NCBI RefSeq assembly: GCF_019175385.1
Contig: NC_083340.1
Location: 12,288,336-12,352,335, forward strand
Length of the DNA: 64,000 nt
Direction: 5' to 3'
From: Lycium barbarum
Lineage: Eukaryota; Streptophyta; Magnoliopsida; Solanales; Solanaceae
The notes beneath the pieces are model-generated. The model did no database searches, was not told where the DNA came from, and saw nothing but the letters and a program-made list of their open reading frames with translations. Below, one piece after another: positions 46,401 to 55,150 of the stretch; within the stretch, counting starts at the first letter, position 1; each line of letters opens with the position of its first letter. Made by a program: the position numbers and the translations under genes.

Positions 46401-48117
46401 GAAATACAGTTTTACCATTAATTTCTTGTTTTCTTGATTTAAAAAAATAAAATAAAAAAAAATAAACACAGTTTTACCATTAATAACATTTTTCGCTAAC
46501 TCTACATGTTCTATGACTGCAAAACGAACAACATAAATGTTTTCGTACATCTGTTACTGCATTGACGTTTATGCTTGATTTTTCACCACTGCATGTAATC
46601 AAACTTGGATATTATTCTTTGGATGAAATCAAAAATTAAGGTTCTTGTCTCCGCTTCCTGAAAAAAAAGTGGAAATAGGTTGTAGGGAGAGGGGGTTCAT
46701 GCTCTGAATTTGCACACTTGGACATGTAGAACATGCTAAACTCCATTTGATGCCCACACTTTAGATCTATCTTTTTTAGGTTGGTGTTACAAGGGAAACT
46801 TTCTGGTTTGTGTTTGATGGGTTTGGCTGTCGAAGTGTGTATTCCTCGTGCATCTGTTTGGACATATAAGTTTAATGAATCAAATGAAAAGACGGTAATC
46901 GTAGATCTAAGCAGTTCTTACTCCCTTGTTGAGTGAATATTCTATTTGTATATATAGGTACGTGCTAGAGCCACAGAACTGAAGCTAGCTATTTCTGAAG
47001 AAACTAATCTTCTGGAGGGCCGAGATATTCACATTCATTTCCCCGCCGGAGCTGTACCTAAGGACGGGCCCTCAGCTGGTGTAACCCTGGTTACATCATT
47101 GGTTTCATTGTTCAGTAAAAAAAGAGTAAGAGCAGACACAGCAATGACCGGTGAGATGACTCTCAGAGGTATGGTCTTGCCTGTTGGTGGTGTCAAGGAT
47201 AAGGTATGCTTCCATTTTGGCACAATTTTTTTCCACCGAAACTCCTCCATTATTAATAGATGCCCCTTGAATACTTTTGCTCCAGTACAACCGCTGTTTT
47301 ATGGTGTATGTGGGGTTACATATCTGCACTATGGGTGTAATTCGATGCTCAATATTAAATTATCAGAGGTCTTATTTTGACTAGTTCCACACGCAATGTA
47401 TCTTGTAGGTTTTGGCTGCCCATAGATATGGTATTAAAAGAGTTATACTGCCAGAGAGGAACTTGAAGGACCTGGTTGAAGTTCCAGCGACTGTGCTTTC
47501 AAGTCTTGAGGTATTTGATAAGTCTCTTAATGAAAATTTCATGTTTAACTTTTTTGTTGTAGATAAAAGTCCCTTTCAAAGTTGACTTATATATTTAAAA
47601 AAAAAAAAATGCTTTGCGTTTAGTTTTTCAGACAGTTGTCTGATAGCATGTATCAGTGAGAGTACCCAAGGGCAGTTCAATATAAGTAGTGGCCTTAAGC
47701 CAAATTTTAAGAAGAGACTTTAAATTCACACACAGTTGTTGCCTTTCTTCTTTTTTTTCGTACTTGTTTACAGTAGTATAACGTTCTTAAAAGTCATAAA
47801 ACCTTTAATCTCACATAGTAATATTATTATTTATATTGGTATCGATTTATTCTACTTAATAAAACGTTACACATAGACTAGCTTTCCCTTGAGCGGGCCC
47901 TGAGAGAACCATATCAGAGTGTTGTCACTATATCATAAACATTGATATACGGTAGAAGTGTGTGTCTTTTAAATGATTCACGAGGTAGAAGCATGTCCGT
48001 ATTTTAAATTTTAATGACCTCTCTGCTTAACAGATAATATTTGCTAAACGAGTGGAAGATGTGCTGGACCATGCATTTGAAGGTGGTTGCCCATGGAGAC
48101 AGCATTCAAAACTATGA
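34412..48117 (+). CDS. LON2: Peroxisomal Lon protease 2, complete 17-exon gene
   Basis: ATP-dependent serine protease and chaperone of the peroxisome matrix. Exons: 34412-34518, 35637-35749, 36034-36136, 36639-36808, 37040-37131, 37929-38108, 38205-38288, 38851-38978, 40074-40275, 40359-40565, 43298-43428, 43893-44106, 44906-45208, 45787-45981, 46958-47203, 47409-47510, 48034-48117. All introns are GT-AG, and the phases join to 2661 nt, 886 codons plus stop, close to the length of Arabidopsis LON2 as I recall it. The protein starts [20 protein letters not shown] and ends in SKL, the type-1 peroxisomal targeting signal that separates LON2 from mitochondrial or plastid Lons. No frame break was seen. 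LON2 is known to maintain matrix protein import and limit pexophagy in plants. Introns carry several transposons, all outside the exons. Confidence 0.96.
34556..35140 (+). repeat. Tandem repeat in LON2 intron 1
   Basis: A unit with TTGAGCTGTATTGTCTATG, AAGTAGTTACTTATTTGTGA and TTGGCGCGAGGATTACAGG occurs four times (starting near 34605, 34687, 34888 and 35067). Three of the copies are preceded by GTTATTGT.TTGTT.TAGCTG, so part of the array has a higher-order unit of about 170-290 bp. Confidence 0.85.
36226..36486. mobile_element. Stowaway-type MITE in LON2 intron 3
   Basis: CTCCCTCCGTTCCACAATAA and TTATTATGGAACGGAGGGAG are inverted, flanked by TA (36224-36225, 36487-36488). It forms a fold-back with AAGTGGTTTTTTAAGC against AAAAAACCACTT. 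Confidence 0.92.
41603..43043. mobile_element. Mutator-like non-autonomous element in LON2 intron 10 (9-bp TSD)
   Basis: 1441 bp with terminal inverted repeats of about 110 bp: left GAGAAAAGACATCATTT and on, right AAATGATGTCTTTTCTC. It is flanked by perfect 9-bp duplications CAGTTTTAA (41594-41602 and 43044-43052), the Mutator signature. The interior has a C-rich tract with CCACAGCCCCGCCCCC repeats (41862-42130) and a GGCGGCGG segment (42703-42740). Repeated GATGTGGC words occur near both ends. No transposase coding was seen. Confidence 0.88.
41862..42130. repeat. C-rich minisatellite inside the Mutator-like element
   Basis: Irregular repeats built on CCCCACAGCCCCGCCCCC and CCACCACCTTCTTCTTC, strongly pyrimidine-biased on the + strand. 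Open frames here are compositional. Confidence 0.85.
44502..44603. mobile_element. 102-bp MITE in LON2 intron 12
   Basis: TGTTGCTCG at the left is mirrored by CGAGCAACA at the right, flanked by TA (44500-44501, 44604-44605). In the centre CTCCAAAAATA-TTG-TATTTTTGGAG forms a perfect hairpin (44534-44558). A common plant MITE type with GTTGCTCGGACTCTCCAAAA ends. Confidence 0.8.
44906..48117 (+). other. LON2: LON2 exons 13-17: proteolytic domain and peroxisomal signal
   Basis: Exon 13 closes the AAA lid ([20 protein letters not shown]). Exon 14 opens the protease domain ([20 protein letters not shown]). Exon 15 carries the catalytic Ser in [10 protein letters not shown] and, near its end, the catalytic Lys in PVGGVKDK, the Lon Ser-Lys dyad. 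Exons 16 and 17 complete the fold ([31 protein letters not shown]). The last three codons, 48106-48114, read Ser-Lys-Leu before TGA. The peptidase is therefore expected to be catalytically competent. Confidence 0.93.
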
Positions 48118-48675
48118 TACTTAACAGACTTCCCTTAGCTAACAGTGAGAAACTCTGCAAACAAACAGTTCGGGCATGTAGATCGGAGGCCAGAGCTCAA
48201 GCCTAAAAGGAAATGTTAACACGATTAACGCATAACAGATATTAAAGAATTTACTTAACAGAGATCTGTGAAAATGTTTCCATGTATTATTCTTGCCTCT
48301 TATTCAGCTGTATTTATGAATAATTATTCTTTCTTTTTTCTTTTGAGAATTTGACACAATTACCCTCTGTATAAGCTTTCATTTAATTCAGCAAGGTCAG
48401 CTTGCTTTCCCTAGCATTCATATGTAATTCGTAATGTTTTTTTTTCTTTTTCTTTTTCTTTTTTAGGGTATGCAGTTGGTAGATCTCGAGTTTAAGCTTC
48501 AAACAATTATTTAATTTTCATCCCCCTTTCTCTTTCAGAAAAGAATTGTTTCCATATATAGTTACAATAGTTGGCCTTCAACTTTACTAATTTATATAGT
48601 TACAATAGTTGGCCTTCAACTTTACTAATTAATAGCCACATTTTTAATCTTCTTGTTAGTCATTTTCTTCCGGGA
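48118..48675. other. LON2 3' untranslated region and downstream spacer
   Basis: T-rich tail with AATAATTATTC near 48316, a possible near-upstream polyadenylation signal. Then comes a tandem duplication of 38 bp (TATATAGTTACAATAGTTGG at about 48557 and 48595). No gene. Confidence 0.5.
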
Positions 48676-48896
48676 ATATCTGCACGTTTTTCCCTACAAA
48701 GGGGTTGGTCTTTAATTTTTGCCTTTCAAAATCGAACTTATGCCTAGCAGGGCATAAGTTCTTTAAGGGCGAGCGCAGATAACTTGTGGGATATTGTGAT
48801 GCAGAAATATAAATTTATACCCCATGAAAAAGTTGTTTGTTATGAGGGCCAAAAATTAAAGACCAGCACAAAATAGGAAAAAAGTGCAAATGACCC
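48676..48896. mobile_element. Fold-back element, family 'GGTCTTTAATTTTTG', copy 3 (short)
   Basis: Left TGCACGTTTTTCCCTACAAA and GGTTGGTCTTTAATTTTTGCC, right GGCCAAAAATTAAAGACCAGC and GGAAAAAAGTGCAAATGA, mutually inverted. Same ends as the elements at 31341 and 49688 but a shorter core. Confidence 0.7.
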
Positions 48897-49151
48897 TTTC
48901 TTCTGTGGTCGTCCGGGCCTCTAGGTCCGCTATAGCACTGCCAATTTTTTTTATTTTTTATTTTTATAATTGTATTAATAGCGTCCAATGTTCTTGAATT
49001 CAAACTCAAGAACAGTGTCTGTTTCTTAAAATTAAAGGGGTTGAGAAGTGGGAATTTGTGAATTTTACCCAAAAAAATTTTGCTCGTGGATTAGTGGTTA
49101 GGCAGAATGGAGAACCAAAAAACTCGTTTCTTTTCTTTATTTTTCAAGACT

Positions 49152-49348
49152 AGTTTTTTTACCTTTGGTTTCCTTAGTGTCCGGCATTCATATTGGAGCC
49201 TGACTATATATGGAATCGTGCCGTGTAGGGCCCATTCAGGGGAAGCGCTTCCTACCAAAAGAATTTTTCCATTTTCAGGGCTCGAACGCGAGACCTCTGT
49301 TTAAGGGAGGAGCATCCCCATCGACTGCACCACATCCCTTGGCGGTTG
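49152..49348 (-). mobile_element. tRNA-derived SINE (Solanaceae SINE-like)
   Basis: On the minus strand a tRNA-like head carries an A-box-like TGGTGCAGTCGATGGGGAT and a B-box GCGTTCGAGCCC, followed by an unrelated body and a short A-tail (T-run on the + strand). Direct repeats CAAGACT at 49145-49151 and 49349-49355 flank it. The size is right for a SINE. The RNA polymerase III promoter boxes would drive it; the reverse transcriptase comes from LINEs. Family name not assigned. Confidence 0.82.
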
Positions 49349-49687
49349 CAAGACTCAAGCTAAATCATCAGGTAGTTGCGTTAACGAGTCGTGGTGATGA
49401 GATGAAAAATGGACGCAATTAAATCAGTAGGTATAGTCTCACTATTACATTGCACCAGCATTCTTTGTGCTAGTGATTGGTGAATACTTATTTAGTGTAT
49501 AAATCATATTTTGAAAGTCTTCAACTTAAATAATATGCTTTGAGCTGAAAGCAATGGATGGCTCTGATGATCTCTTTTTAGGAGTATGGGCTTTGTTTAT
49601 GCTATGGTCACCATAGTATGGTGGTTAAATCCCCCACGCTAGCAAATGTAGAAATAAACTGGTTCTCTATGGTGCAAGCACTAGAAT

Positions 49688-50747
49688 CATTTTTTTGCGC
49701 GGATTGCCCTTCTTTTGGGGTGGTCTTTAAATTTTGCCCCTCATATTTGTGGTCTTTAAATTTTGCCCCCCATATTACTGGTCTTTAATTTTTGCCCTTC
49801 GCGTTGCAACCCTGAGCTTCGTGCAGAAATCATGAGGTTCTGGGTTCGAACCCCCGCTCAAGCATAAATTAAAAAAAAAATCACAAGGCAAGGTTTGGGT
49901 CGCGTGTATGCCGGACCCGACATACACTTATTAAGGAATAACCAAAGTTATGCCGGACCCGACATACTCATGTCTTATGGGCAGACTTGGCATAAGTATG
50001 CCGGGTCCGGCATAACTTTGGTTATTCCTTAACAAGTCTATGTCGGGTTCGGCATACTTATGGGCAGACTTTTAGTTAATCCTTAACTAAAAGTATTTTC
50101 CTAGTTATGCCTTATGGGGCGGACTTTTAGTTAAGGCATAACTAAAAGTATGCCTCATAAGGCATAACTTTTCCTTAAGACATAGACTTTGCTTTATAAG
50201 ACAAACTTTTAGTTATGCCTTAAGGAAAAGTTCCGCCTTATGGGTATACTTTTTGTTATGCCTTGTGGGGTAGACTTTTAGTTAAGGCAAAACTAAAAGT
50301 ATGCCCCTAAGGCGCGAAACTTTTCCTTAAGGCATAAACTTTGCCTTATAAGGCAGAACTTATAGTTATGCAGGGTCCGGCATAACTTTAGTTATTCCTT
50401 AAGGAAAAGTTCCGCCTTATAAGGCATACTTTTAGTTATGTCTTATGGGGCACACTTTTTATTAAGACATAACTAAAAGTTTACCTTGAAAATAAAAAAA
50501 AATATATGCCTCAAGAAAAAGTCTGCCCCATCGGCAGACTTTTGGTTAAACATAACTAAAATTCTGCCGGTGGGGGCATAGCGAAATTTAACCTCTGCCT
50601 TGCAATTTTTTTAAAACTTTTTGATTGAGTGGGGGTTCAAACCTGAAACCCATGGATTTTAGCCGAAGGGCAAAATTTAAAGATTACAAATATGAGGGGC
50701 AAAATATAAAGACCACCCCAAAAGTAGGGCAATTCTGCGAATTGCCC
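49688..50747. mobile_element. Mutator-like fold-back element, copy 2 of the 'GGTCTTTAATTTTTG' family (9-bp TSD)
   Basis: Flanked by perfect 9-bp duplications CACTAGAAT (49679-49687 and 50748-50756). Ends GCGCGGATTGCCC and GGGCAATTCTGCG are inverted, followed by GGGGTGGTCTTTAAATTTTG / TATAAAGACCACCCC. The core (49880-50590) is an array of direct and inverted copies of short words such as GGCATAACTAAAAGTATGCC, TTAAGGAAAAGTTCCGCCTTA and CCGGACCCGACATAC, which can fold into many hairpins. No coding region. Confidence 0.85.
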
Positions 50748-50784
50748 CACTAGAATTGTGAGCCGCTCCCACCGTTCTCATTTA

Positions 50785-51047
50785 CTCCCTCCGTCCTATA
50801 TTAGTTGTCCACATTACTAAAAACAGTCGTCTCAAAATACTTGTCCATTTACAAAACCAAGATAGAATTAATTAAAGTTTTCCTCTTTTGACCTTAACGT
50901 TAATTGTTTTTTAAAGTAATCAATATTGATTAGAGTATAATTTATTGGAGAGAGATAAGGATAATGTTGTACCAACATACTTTTATTTATGGTTTCTTAA
51001 AGGGTGTGTAAAGGAAAAAGTGCACAAGTAATATGAGACGGAGGGAG
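50785..51047. mobile_element. Stowaway-type MITE
   Basis: CTCCCTCCGTCCTATATTAG and TAATATGAGACGGAGGGAG are inverted, flanked by TA (50783-50784, 51048-51049). Confidence 0.9.
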
Positions 51048-51049
51048 TA

Positions 51050-51790
51050 CTTCTTAATAGTGCTCAAGTCGCAAAAAACATCTAATAAATAAGGTAACTT
51101 AGTAAACTATACCTTGTATTTATTGATTTTCTTAATAAGCGTAAAATGAGCTAAAGTGATACGTCTTTTGTGACGGAGGAATAGCTGTCATGTATATTAA
51201 TTCTAGTTATTCCTATATATTTGTCATCTTAAAGAATCACAAGAGAAAATTAATTAATTTGTTCATTGTTCTAGAATTTAAGGTGAAAATAGGATCTCTT
51301 GCCCTCATACAATTTGAATAGAAGAAAATTACTTTTTCAAATCTGTTATGTATTTTTTTCCAGATATCTTATGTGTAAAAAATGAAGATCTCTTGTAAAA
51401 AGGTCATAAAACTAAATAAAGTTTATAAAGGACCAATAATAGGCAAACATTAGGAATTAATAAAGGATAGATTGATTAAATTACTCTTTTTAATGGACGT
51501 GTAAACCGTATCCTGAAAACTAAATGGAAAAGGAGAGTAGTTGGGTGGGAAGTGGCAATAATGGATATCACCTAAGCAGAAAAGATTTGAGGACGAGCTG
51601 AACTGATTATAGTTGAATATTAGTGTTTGATCTTTTTTTTTTTTTTGAGTGTTTAATCTATGTAGTAAGTTGGTTGCTTAGTTTTTTCTGCACGAAGAGC
51701 TGATTATTTTTGTGCCATAAAATCAAAAAAAAGTTTAGAAAAGGAATAAAGAAAGAGAAAGAAAAGTGGGAAATGACCAAAAAGAAAGGG
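51050..51790. other. Intergenic, no gene seen
   Basis: AT-rich between the Stowaway MITE and the tRNA gene; no supported coding sequence. Confidence 0.5.
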
Positions 51791-51801
51791 AAAAAAAAAA
51801 A
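51791..51801 (-). terminator. T-run terminator of the tRNA-iMet gene
   Basis: Eleven A on the + strand (T on the transcribed sense), 36 nt beyond the mature 3' end. RNA polymerase III stops in such runs; none of four or more T lies closer. Confidence 0.6.
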
Positions 51802-51836
51802 GGAAAACAGCATATGGAAGCCACTACTGAAATTTA

Positions 51837-51908
51837 TATCAGAGCCAGGTTTCGATCCTGGGACCTGTGGGTTATGGGCCCACCACGCTTCCGCTGCGCC
51901 ACTCTGAT
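51837..51908 (-). tRNA. tRNA-iMet: Initiator tRNA-Met (CAU)
   Basis: 72 nt on the minus strand. The acceptor stem ATCAGAG pairs fully with CTCTGAT, followed by discriminator A. A-box-like GTGGCGCAGCGGAAG, anticodon arm GGGCCCATAACCC with anticodon CAT, and T arm with CAGGATCGAAACCTG. The GGG/CCC pairs in the anticodon stem, the A in place of T in the T loop (ATCGAAA instead of TTCGAA) and the A-U first pair mark the eukaryotic initiator rather than elongator form. It starts translation at AUG. No intron, no encoded CCA, no mismatches in stems, so it looks functional. The upstream minus-strand GGCAAATAATAATAACTA resembles the CAA-containing start region of plant tRNA genes. Confidence 0.96.
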
Positions 51909-52190
51909 TAGTTATTATTATTTGCCATAAAATATATTTAATAGGCTTCATATGGTTTGAACGTCTAATATGGGTAGTTTTCGGGATGGACCATTCATAT
52001 TAATGTTTATTATCGATCTCGACTAACTAGGCTGTTCAAAGAGGATTTCTCTAGCTTAAAAATTGGACCTACTCTTTAATTTGATGCGATTTTATGTTAA
52101 AATTTAGAAAAACTGACATTATTTGATTTAATTTTGTAGTAAAATAATAATGACCAACCTACTATTACTTTTTGAAAATTTAATTTATAA

Positions 52191-52319
52191 TTCCTTTTTT
52201 CGTTTCCTCCTATGTATTTTTCATATTGCTCTTGTATAGCCATTTTTAATTTAATAATAATTCCTTTTTTGGTTTCCTCCTATGTATTTTTCATATTGCT
52301 CTTGTATAGCCATTTTTAT
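52191..52319. repeat. 70-bp tandem duplication
   Basis: TTCCTTTTTTCGTTTCCTCC and its copy TTCCTTTTTTGGTTTCCTCC begin at 52191 and 52261. The two units are almost identical. Confidence 0.93.
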
Positions 52320-52639
52320 TCGCATCCTTAGGCTCAAGGTCTATTTTATTATAGCCTAATCAATTAGTGATGTTAGGCATTTTATCACAGCCTAATAAAT
52401 TCGTGATGTTAGATTATTCGACACTTTGCTCCCATATTATAATATATTGAGCGCACATGAGGGTTTTAGAGTCTCACGTCGATTAAGTACATGAGTTATG
52501 ATTTTTGACAATCCTCACAACTCTAACTACCTTATGAAATTGAGTTGCACTTGCACACATTGTTCATAATCCTTATTTGAAGGCATAACTTGTATCCACA
52601 CGCTTCATATTCGCCCAGCATTCTCTCCAGAAATATAGC
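52320..52639. other. Intergenic, no gene seen
   Basis: Contains GAGTCTCACGTCGATTAAGT and GACAATCCTCACAACTC, words like those in LON2 intron 13 (45250-45580), perhaps fragments of a common LTR. Non-coding. Confidence 0.4.
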
Positions 52640-52649
52640 CATCCCTATC

Positions 52650-53244
52650 GAGTCCGGAGCCAAAATGACATATTTTTACAGCAATTAGACCAAAATAGGC
52701 TGTCTTTTTTTTTTTATACCCAAATGGGTATTTCGTTGATCATTCAACGAAATACCCCAGTTACTGTTCATAGCAGCAACTCTTTTTTTTTTTTTTTTTT
52801 TTTTTTTTTGCTATTTCGTGGATTGTTCCACGAAATAGCTTTTTTTTTTTTAATTTTTTTTTGCATTTCGTGGAACAATCCACGAAATAGTTTTTTTTTT
52901 TTTTTTTTTAATTTCGTGAAAAAAATGATTTTTTTTTAACACAATCCACGAAATAGATGTTTTTTTATTTTATTTCGTGAATAAAAAAAGAAATAAGAAA
53001 TTATAATTTTTTTTTTGTTTTTGCATTTCGTGTATTAAAAAACGAAATAGGATAAATTTTTTTCTAATTTCGTTCGTATAAAAAGGAAATTGGAAAATAT
53101 ATATATATATATATTATTTCGTGTATTAATGAAGGAAATTGATTTGTTTTTTTATTCTTTTTGCATTTCGTAATCTAATGAACGAAATAGGTTTTTTTTT
53201 TTTTTTTTTTTTTTTGTATTTAGTGAATAAAAAAACGAAATAGG

Positions 53245-53309
<65 letters not shown>

Positions 53310-54343
53310 CATTTCGTGTATTAAAAAACGAAATAGGAAAATAAAAAATAGGAATATATATATATCATTCATGTACCAATGAAATAGGATGAGTATATAT
53401 ATATTTTTGTGTTTCATTTATAAAAACATTATATATTCACGAAATAAAAAATAATCTTATTTCGGTTTTTAATAAACGAAAAAAAAAATAGTTGTAAAGT
53501 CAAGACATAACTTTATTTTAAATATAAATATAATTCTAAAAAATATAGGGAGAAAAACTAGTTGTAAAGTCGTCAAACTTTAGATGGTCATAACTTTGCG
53601 CTCGGACGTCCGATTTACGCGATTTTTTTTTTGATTTTGGGTATTTTTCCGAGATCTATGCACACAAACTGCCGTAAGGCAGTTTGGCCGAGCCGATTTT
53701 TAAAAAAACGCCTTTTATCACATTCAATTTCAATTTTTCCCCAAATTGGCATGAAATTTTCAGTTTTATTTACTTATAAGATGATGATACGCAATAGATT
53801 TCAACGTAAAAATCCAGGGATAATGTATCTGTGAATGTCAATTTCACTTCTGCGGTTTCAATTTTTGAAAATAAAGCTGACTAATTTTCTCGATATATAA
53901 AGTTGACTAAAATAACCTTACAGTTAAACACTAAGTTTTTTGAAAAATATATTTTAAAAAAATTAAAAAATGGCTTTTAATCAATTTGGAATATATATAT
54001 ATATATAAGATCAATTTCAAAAATATATAAAAAAACTGTTTTTTTTATATTTCGTGGATTCTTCCACGAAATGCAAAATAAAAAATTAAAAAAAACAGTT
54101 TTAAATTAAAAAATAAAACAGTTTCGTTAATATAAATAAAACTGTTTTTTTTTTTTTTTTGCATTTCGTGGAACAATCCACGAAATATGTTTTTTTTATT
54201 TTTTTATTTTGCATTTCGTGGAACAATCCACGAAATATTTCATTGGTACATGAATGAAATATATATATATATTCCTATTTCATTTTTATATAAACGAAAT
54301 GAAAATAAAATTATTTTCCTATTTCGTTTTTTAATACACGAAA

Positions 54344-54406
<63 letters not shown>

Positions 54407-54523
54407 ATTTCCTATTTCGTTTTTTTATTCACTAAATACAAAAAAAAAAACCTATTTCGTTCATTAGATTACGAAATGCAAAAAAAATAAAAAAACAAAT
54501 CAATTTCCTTCATTAATACACGA

Positions 54524-54590
<67 letters not shown>

Positions 54591-54876
54591 CCAATTTCCT
54601 TTTTATACGAACGAAATTAGAAAAAAAATTATCCTATTTCGTTTTTTAATACACGAAATGCAAAAACAAAAAAAATTATAATTTCCTATTTCTTTTTTTA
54701 TTCACGAAATAAAATAAAAAAACATCTATTTCGTGGATTGAGTTAAAAAAAAAATCATTTTTTTCACGAAATTTTGAAAAAAAAAAAAAAAAAAAAAACT
54801 ATTTCGTGGATTGTTCCACGAAATGCAAAAAAAAAAAAAAAAAAAAAAAACTATTTCGTGGAACAATCCACGAAAT

Positions 54877-54915
<39 letters not shown>

Positions 54916-55140
54916 ATTTCGTGGATTGTTCCACGAAATGCAAAAAAAAATTTAAAAAAAAGCTATTTCGTGGAACAATCCACGAAATAGCAAAAAAAAA
55001 AAAAAAAGAGTTGCTGCTATGAACAGTAACTGGGGTATTTCGTTGAATGATCAACGAAATACCCATTTGGGTATAAAAAAAAAAAGACAGCCTATTTTGG
55101 TGTAATTGCTGTAAAAATATGCCATTTTGGCTCCGGACTC
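52650..55140. mobile_element. 2.5-kb inverted-repeat (fold-back) element made of nested palindromes, 10-bp TSD
   Basis: Ends GAGTCCGGAGCCAAAATG and CATTTTGGCTCCGGACTC are inverted, flanked by identical CATCCCTATC (52640-52649 and 55141-55150). Each arm is about 1 kb or more and mirrors the other: the segment ACCCAAATGGGTATTTCGTT and CAGTTACTGTTCATAGCAGC on the left recurs inverted at 55010-55070. Within the arms about a dozen small hairpin units are strung together, each of the form ATTTCGT(GGA...TCC)ACGAAAT, spaced by T- or A-runs and (TA)n tracts. The central 0.5 kb (about 53500-54000) is unique sequence. No coding region; the Ile/Tyr-rich frames are (TA)n translations. A Mutator-like origin is suggested by the long terminal repeats and 9-10 bp duplication, but no family is identified. 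Confidence 0.88.
53250..53307. repeat. (TA)n microsatellite, left arm
   Basis: Uninterrupted TA dinucleotides inside the left arm. Matching tracts in the right arm are at about 54350-54399 and 54531-54587. Confidence 0.95.
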
Positions 55141-55150
55141 CATCCCTATC

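Noticed and set aside
49840..49870. GGTTCGAACCCCCGCTC, resembling a tRNA T-arm
   Set aside because: Only a B-box-like word, with no acceptor, D or anticodon arm around it. It recurs inverted in the fold-back family as part of its terminal structure.
49880..50590. Regularly recurring short repeats that might suggest a CRISPR-like array
   Set aside because: Repeats are irregular in spacing, occur in both orientations and sit inside a 9-bp-flanked plant transposon. CRISPR arrays are prokaryotic.
53220..54435. Ile/Tyr-rich frames in the palindrome
   Set aside because: They are translations of (TA)n tracts and A/T runs.
52650..55140. The palindrome as an assembly join artefact
   Set aside because: Not fully excludable without reads. 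Identical 10-bp flanking duplications and a unique 0.5-kb centre argue for a real insertion.
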